Shown here one piece after another: positions 20,601 through 22,170 of a stretch of DNA of 22,170 bases; the stretch's first letter is position 1; every line of letters starts with the position of its first letter. The position numbers and the translations under genes were made by a program. This DNA comes from Heterotrichella gracilis (lineage: Eukaryota > Sar > Xanthophyceae > Tribonematales > Xanthonemataceae), in contig JAULBX010029357.1 in assembly GCA_032358255.1 (NCBI GenBank), positions 1 through 22,170 on the forward strand. Direction: 5' to 3'. The notes beneath the pieces were generated by a model. That model ran no database searches and was not told where the DNA came from. It saw nothing but the letters and a program-made list of their open reading frames with translations.

Positions 20601-21948
20601 CGCGATTGACATGTGGTCGCTGGGTGCGTGCAAGGCAAAACCCCAACACCCTTTCAGCACCCTGCATATCCCTGCACGTGGCGTTCAGTCAGCACACAGC
20701 CTTGAGTGCGCCTGACCAATCATTTGGCATAGGCGATGGCATATTGAAGCCCTGCTGGCATTTCATGTCTGCTACCCACCCACCCAAATCACTCTGTGCT
20801 TACCAATGGTGCACACCAGACAAGTGTAGACAAACGAACCCTCCCTACGTATCATAATTCTTCTCAATCGCGCCCCTGCTGTGCGCAGGCTGCACCTTTG
20901 GCGAGCTGCTGCATACCCCCAGCCATTACATCCCCAGTGGTTAATACCCCGCCCCATCACACGCTCCCCTTGTGCGCAGGCTGCACCTTTGGCGAGCTGC
21001 TGCATACCCCCAGCCATTACATCCCCAGTGGCTAATACCCCGCCCCCACACACGCTCCCCTTGTGCGCAGGCTGCACCTTTGGCGAGCTGCTGTATACCC
21101 CCAGCCATTACCTCCCCAGTGGTTAATACCCCGCCCCCTCACACGCTCCCCCTGTGCGCAGGCTGCACCTTTGGCGAGCTGCTGCATACCCCCAGCCATT
21201 ACCTCCCCAGTGGTTGATACCCCGCCCCCTCACACGCTCCCCTTGTGCGCAGGCTGCATCTTTGGGGAGCTGCTGCAGCGCGTGGCGCATGTGGGCAGTG
21301 CAGTTGCCCCTCAGCTGCAGGTTGCTCCCCTGTTTGCAATCACGGGGATGCCAAAGACACCCTCCGACGGGGAGCTGTTCACAGGTGGGGGAAAGGGGAG
21401 GGCAAGGGGTTGGTATGTGCGTGGATGGAATGTGGGGGAAAGGGGGGCGTGGTTACCAATTAACATCGGGGGAGGTCTTTACAGGTGGGGGGAAGGGGAC
21501 GTGAAAGGTGGGGTGGGTTTTAGCCTGGCAATGAGGGTTTGATTGCATTACTGCCTGTGTGGCCTGTCAAGCATATGTGTGTCTGCAACCGCGTTACGTT
21601 CCACTACATCTGCCCCCACCCTTGCCCCACACCCAGCAACCCCTCATTGCTTTGCTGACTATCCAGTAGGTGGCACTCCACCTCACTCCTCATGCCACTT
21701 TAATGTTGGAATGGAGACCCAAACCCCTACCATCACTGTCTCTCCTCCCTCCCTCACCCAATTAGACAGTCTCGCCTCCCCTCCCCTCCCCACACAGGTG
21801 GCCCCGGCTGCCTGACCACCCGCAAGGAGATGCAGGCGCTGTTTAGCGTCATTGGCACGCCCTCATGGGCATGCATTGACGCAGTGCCTTCGTCCGCATG
21901 GAGGCGCTACCTGCAGGGGATGCCGGGCAAGGCGCCCTCATTGTACAG
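17680..21948 (+). CDS. CMGC-group (MAPK-like) serine/threonine protein kinase, 3' end outside window
   Basis: The exons are 17680-17751, 18086-18175, 18729-18870, 19216-19460, 19841-20054, 20492-20623, 21253-21384 and 21798-21948, with consistent phases and 392 complete codons. Kinase landmarks are the Gly loop GAGSFSTV (residues 36-43), VALK with Lys58, helix-C Glu76, HRDMKSSN with Asp165, ADFG with Asp186, and ATPCYRAPEVV with Glu281. DMWSLGCIFGELLQRV and LFSVIGTPS are typical of CMGC kinases. The closest match by eye is the MAPK/CDK branch. The activation segment is about 95 residues, longer than usual, with a Gly-rich insertion. The TxY position reads T-R-V. The intron after exon 2 has a GC donor. 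The C-lobe end (after LYR) lies beyond the window. Substrate and pathway cannot be told. Confidence 0.92.
18370..18386. repeat. Interstitial plant-type telomere motifs
   Basis: TAAACCCTAAACCCTAA is two and a half units of the CCCTAAA/TTTAGGG repeat, inside kinase intron 2. A shorter run, TTTAGGGTTTAGG, lies at 1054-1066, and single motifs occur near 4465 and 7675. Confidence 0.85.
18440..18728 (+). repeat. Tandem decayed copies of the intron 2/exon 3 acceptor boundary
   Basis: Copies of an AG acceptor followed by the first 30-40 bases of exon 3 start at 18440, 18521 and 18621, before the true exon 3 at 18729. Spacing is 81, 100 and 108 bases. Each copy begins GT(T/C)G(C/T)CCTG-like and is followed by a CACACCCC-rich tract. 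The copies at 18521 and 18621 keep CGCGTGCCGGA(C/T)GTGTGCTC, while the 18440 copy is more diverged. All lie in the 553-base intron 2. Confidence 0.88.
18930..18965 (+). repeat. Possible copy of the exon 3/intron 3 donor boundary
   Basis: The stretch GTGCCCAGAGTCAGGTG followed by ACCCTGCCTAGG resembles the real boundary near 18853-18900 (GAGACAG/GTG, then ACCCTACCTAGG). Similarity is moderate and needs gaps. Confidence 0.45.
19575..19620 (+). repeat. Copy of the exon 4/intron 4 donor boundary
   Basis: AATGGCAAAGGTGGGTAGGG and the following G-rich tract ending GGGAAGGAGGG match the real boundary at 19450-19495 (GTGGCCAAG/GTGGGG, ending GGGAAGGAGGG). The purine-rich parts could match partly by chance. 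Confidence 0.55.
19710..19751 (+). repeat. 21-bp tandem duplication in intron 4
   Basis: TGTGATATATGCGGATATAAT at 19710-19730 is followed directly by a copy at 19731-19751 with one change. Confidence 0.9.
20105..20166 (+). repeat. Copy of the exon 5/intron 5 donor boundary
   Basis: The 60 bases starting GGCTTGATGTGCACCATG and ending at ATATG/GTAACT align along their length with the end of exon 5 and its donor (20000-20060, starting GGCTTGATGCGCACTATG, ending TTATG/GTAAGT). By eye roughly three quarters of positions match. The copy lies 105 bases downstream in intron 5. Confidence 0.85.
20889..21252 (+). repeat. 91-bp tandem array carrying the exon 7 acceptor and first 25 bases
   Basis: Four units start at 20889, 20980, 21071 and 21162. 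The true exon 7 follows at 21253, so every step is exactly 91 bases. Each unit holds GTGCGCAG/GCTGCACCTTT, GGCGAGCTGCTGCA, then a non-exonic tail (ACCCCCAGCCATTAC, CCCAGTGGTTAATAC) and a pyrimidine-rich lead into the next acceptor. Read in the kinase frame each unit gives CTFGELL then a stop 10-12 codons later. The true exon reads CIFGELLQRV. The array fills most of the 629-base intron 6. Confidence 0.96.
21462..21500 (+). repeat. Copy of the exon 7/intron 7 donor boundary
   Basis: ACATCGGGGGAGGTCTTTACAG/GTGGGGGGAAGGGGAC matches the real boundary at 21363-21400 (CGACGGGGAGCTGTTCACAG/GTGGGGGAAAGGGGAG). It lies about 100 bases downstream in intron 7. Confidence 0.8.
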
Positions 21949-21997
21949 GTGAGGCCACATACCGTAAAACGTTGAACCTTAAACTGGCGAGGTGCTC

Positions 21998-22024
21998 TTG
22001 TACATGCAAGGCCACATTCCGTAA
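21998..22024 (+). repeat. Copy of the exon 8/intron 8 donor boundary
   Basis: TTGTACATGCAAGGCCACAT followed by TCCGTAAA matches 21941-21968 (TTGTACAG/GTGAGGCCACAT followed by ACCGTAAA), 57 bases downstream of exon 8. The GT of the donor is lost in the copy. The remaining bases to 22170 look intronic. Confidence 0.8.
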
Positions 22025-22170
22025 ACATGTATTTCAACAATCCAACACAATCCAACCCTACATTGCACCCCAGACTCACCAACCAATGCATATTCTTGGA
22101 TACTTTACCAAACCATGATCTTGCACCTAGTGCACAATGTGCCACACAGCCCTGCACAAAATCTAAGCCA

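Noticed and set aside
20889..21252. CRISPR array
   Set aside because: The units are 91-base direct tandem repeats without unique spacers, contain an exon fragment and acceptor site, and lie in a nuclear intron.
20881..21504. Overlapping frames of about 80 codons beginning RRLHLWRAAAYP
   Set aside because: They come from the 91-base array read in the wrong frame. The kinase frame through the same bases reads CTFGELL.

Overview
The window looks like nuclear DNA of a green alga (Chlorophyta). It holds three intron-rich protein genes. The supporting signs are GC-rich coding exons split by many short GT-AG introns, an aspartic protease with a plant-specific saposin-like insert, scattered plant-type telomere motifs (TTTAGGG) and a TGTAA motif typical of chlorophyte 3' ends. 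The genus cannot be told from the sequence alone.

Minus strand, 12037 to 215, running off the left edge: a very large gene for a KDM3/JMJ25 (IBM1-like) JmjC histone demethylase. I reconstructed 17 exons whose splice phases all agree, giving about 2,134 codons in the window. In order they encode a basic N-terminus, low-complexity linkers, a block of AT-hook-like motifs, an R1/RING-like cysteine cluster, a second cysteine cluster, a long Ala/Gly/Pro/Asn-rich linker, and the first part of the JmjC domain including the HxD iron ligands. The remaining catalytic residues lie outside the window. A 611-bp non-autonomous hAT-like element with a perfect 8-bp target duplication sits in one intron.

A divergent intergenic region of about 1.1 kb (12038-13141) separates this gene from the next.

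Plus strand, 13142-16509: a complete eight-exon gene for a phytepsin/cathepsin D-type aspartic protease of 514 residues, with signal peptide, propeptide, both catalytic Asp motifs and a plant-specific insert. Its probable polyadenylation signal lies near 17134.

Plus strand, 17680 to beyond the right edge: a CMGC (MAPK-like) protein kinase, with eight exons and 392 complete codons seen. It has an enlarged activation segment and lacks the tyrosine of the usual TxY motif.

The most unusual signal is in the kinase gene. Most of its introns carry extra, decayed copies of the neighbouring exon-intron boundary. These are acceptor-side arrays in introns 2 and 6 (the latter an exact 91-bp period) and donor-side copies in introns 3, 4, 5, 7 and 8. 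One copy, at 18621, is still an in-frame alternative acceptor. The genes are not an operon, and I see no functional link between them beyond proximity. No tRNA, rRNA or CRISPR array was seen.
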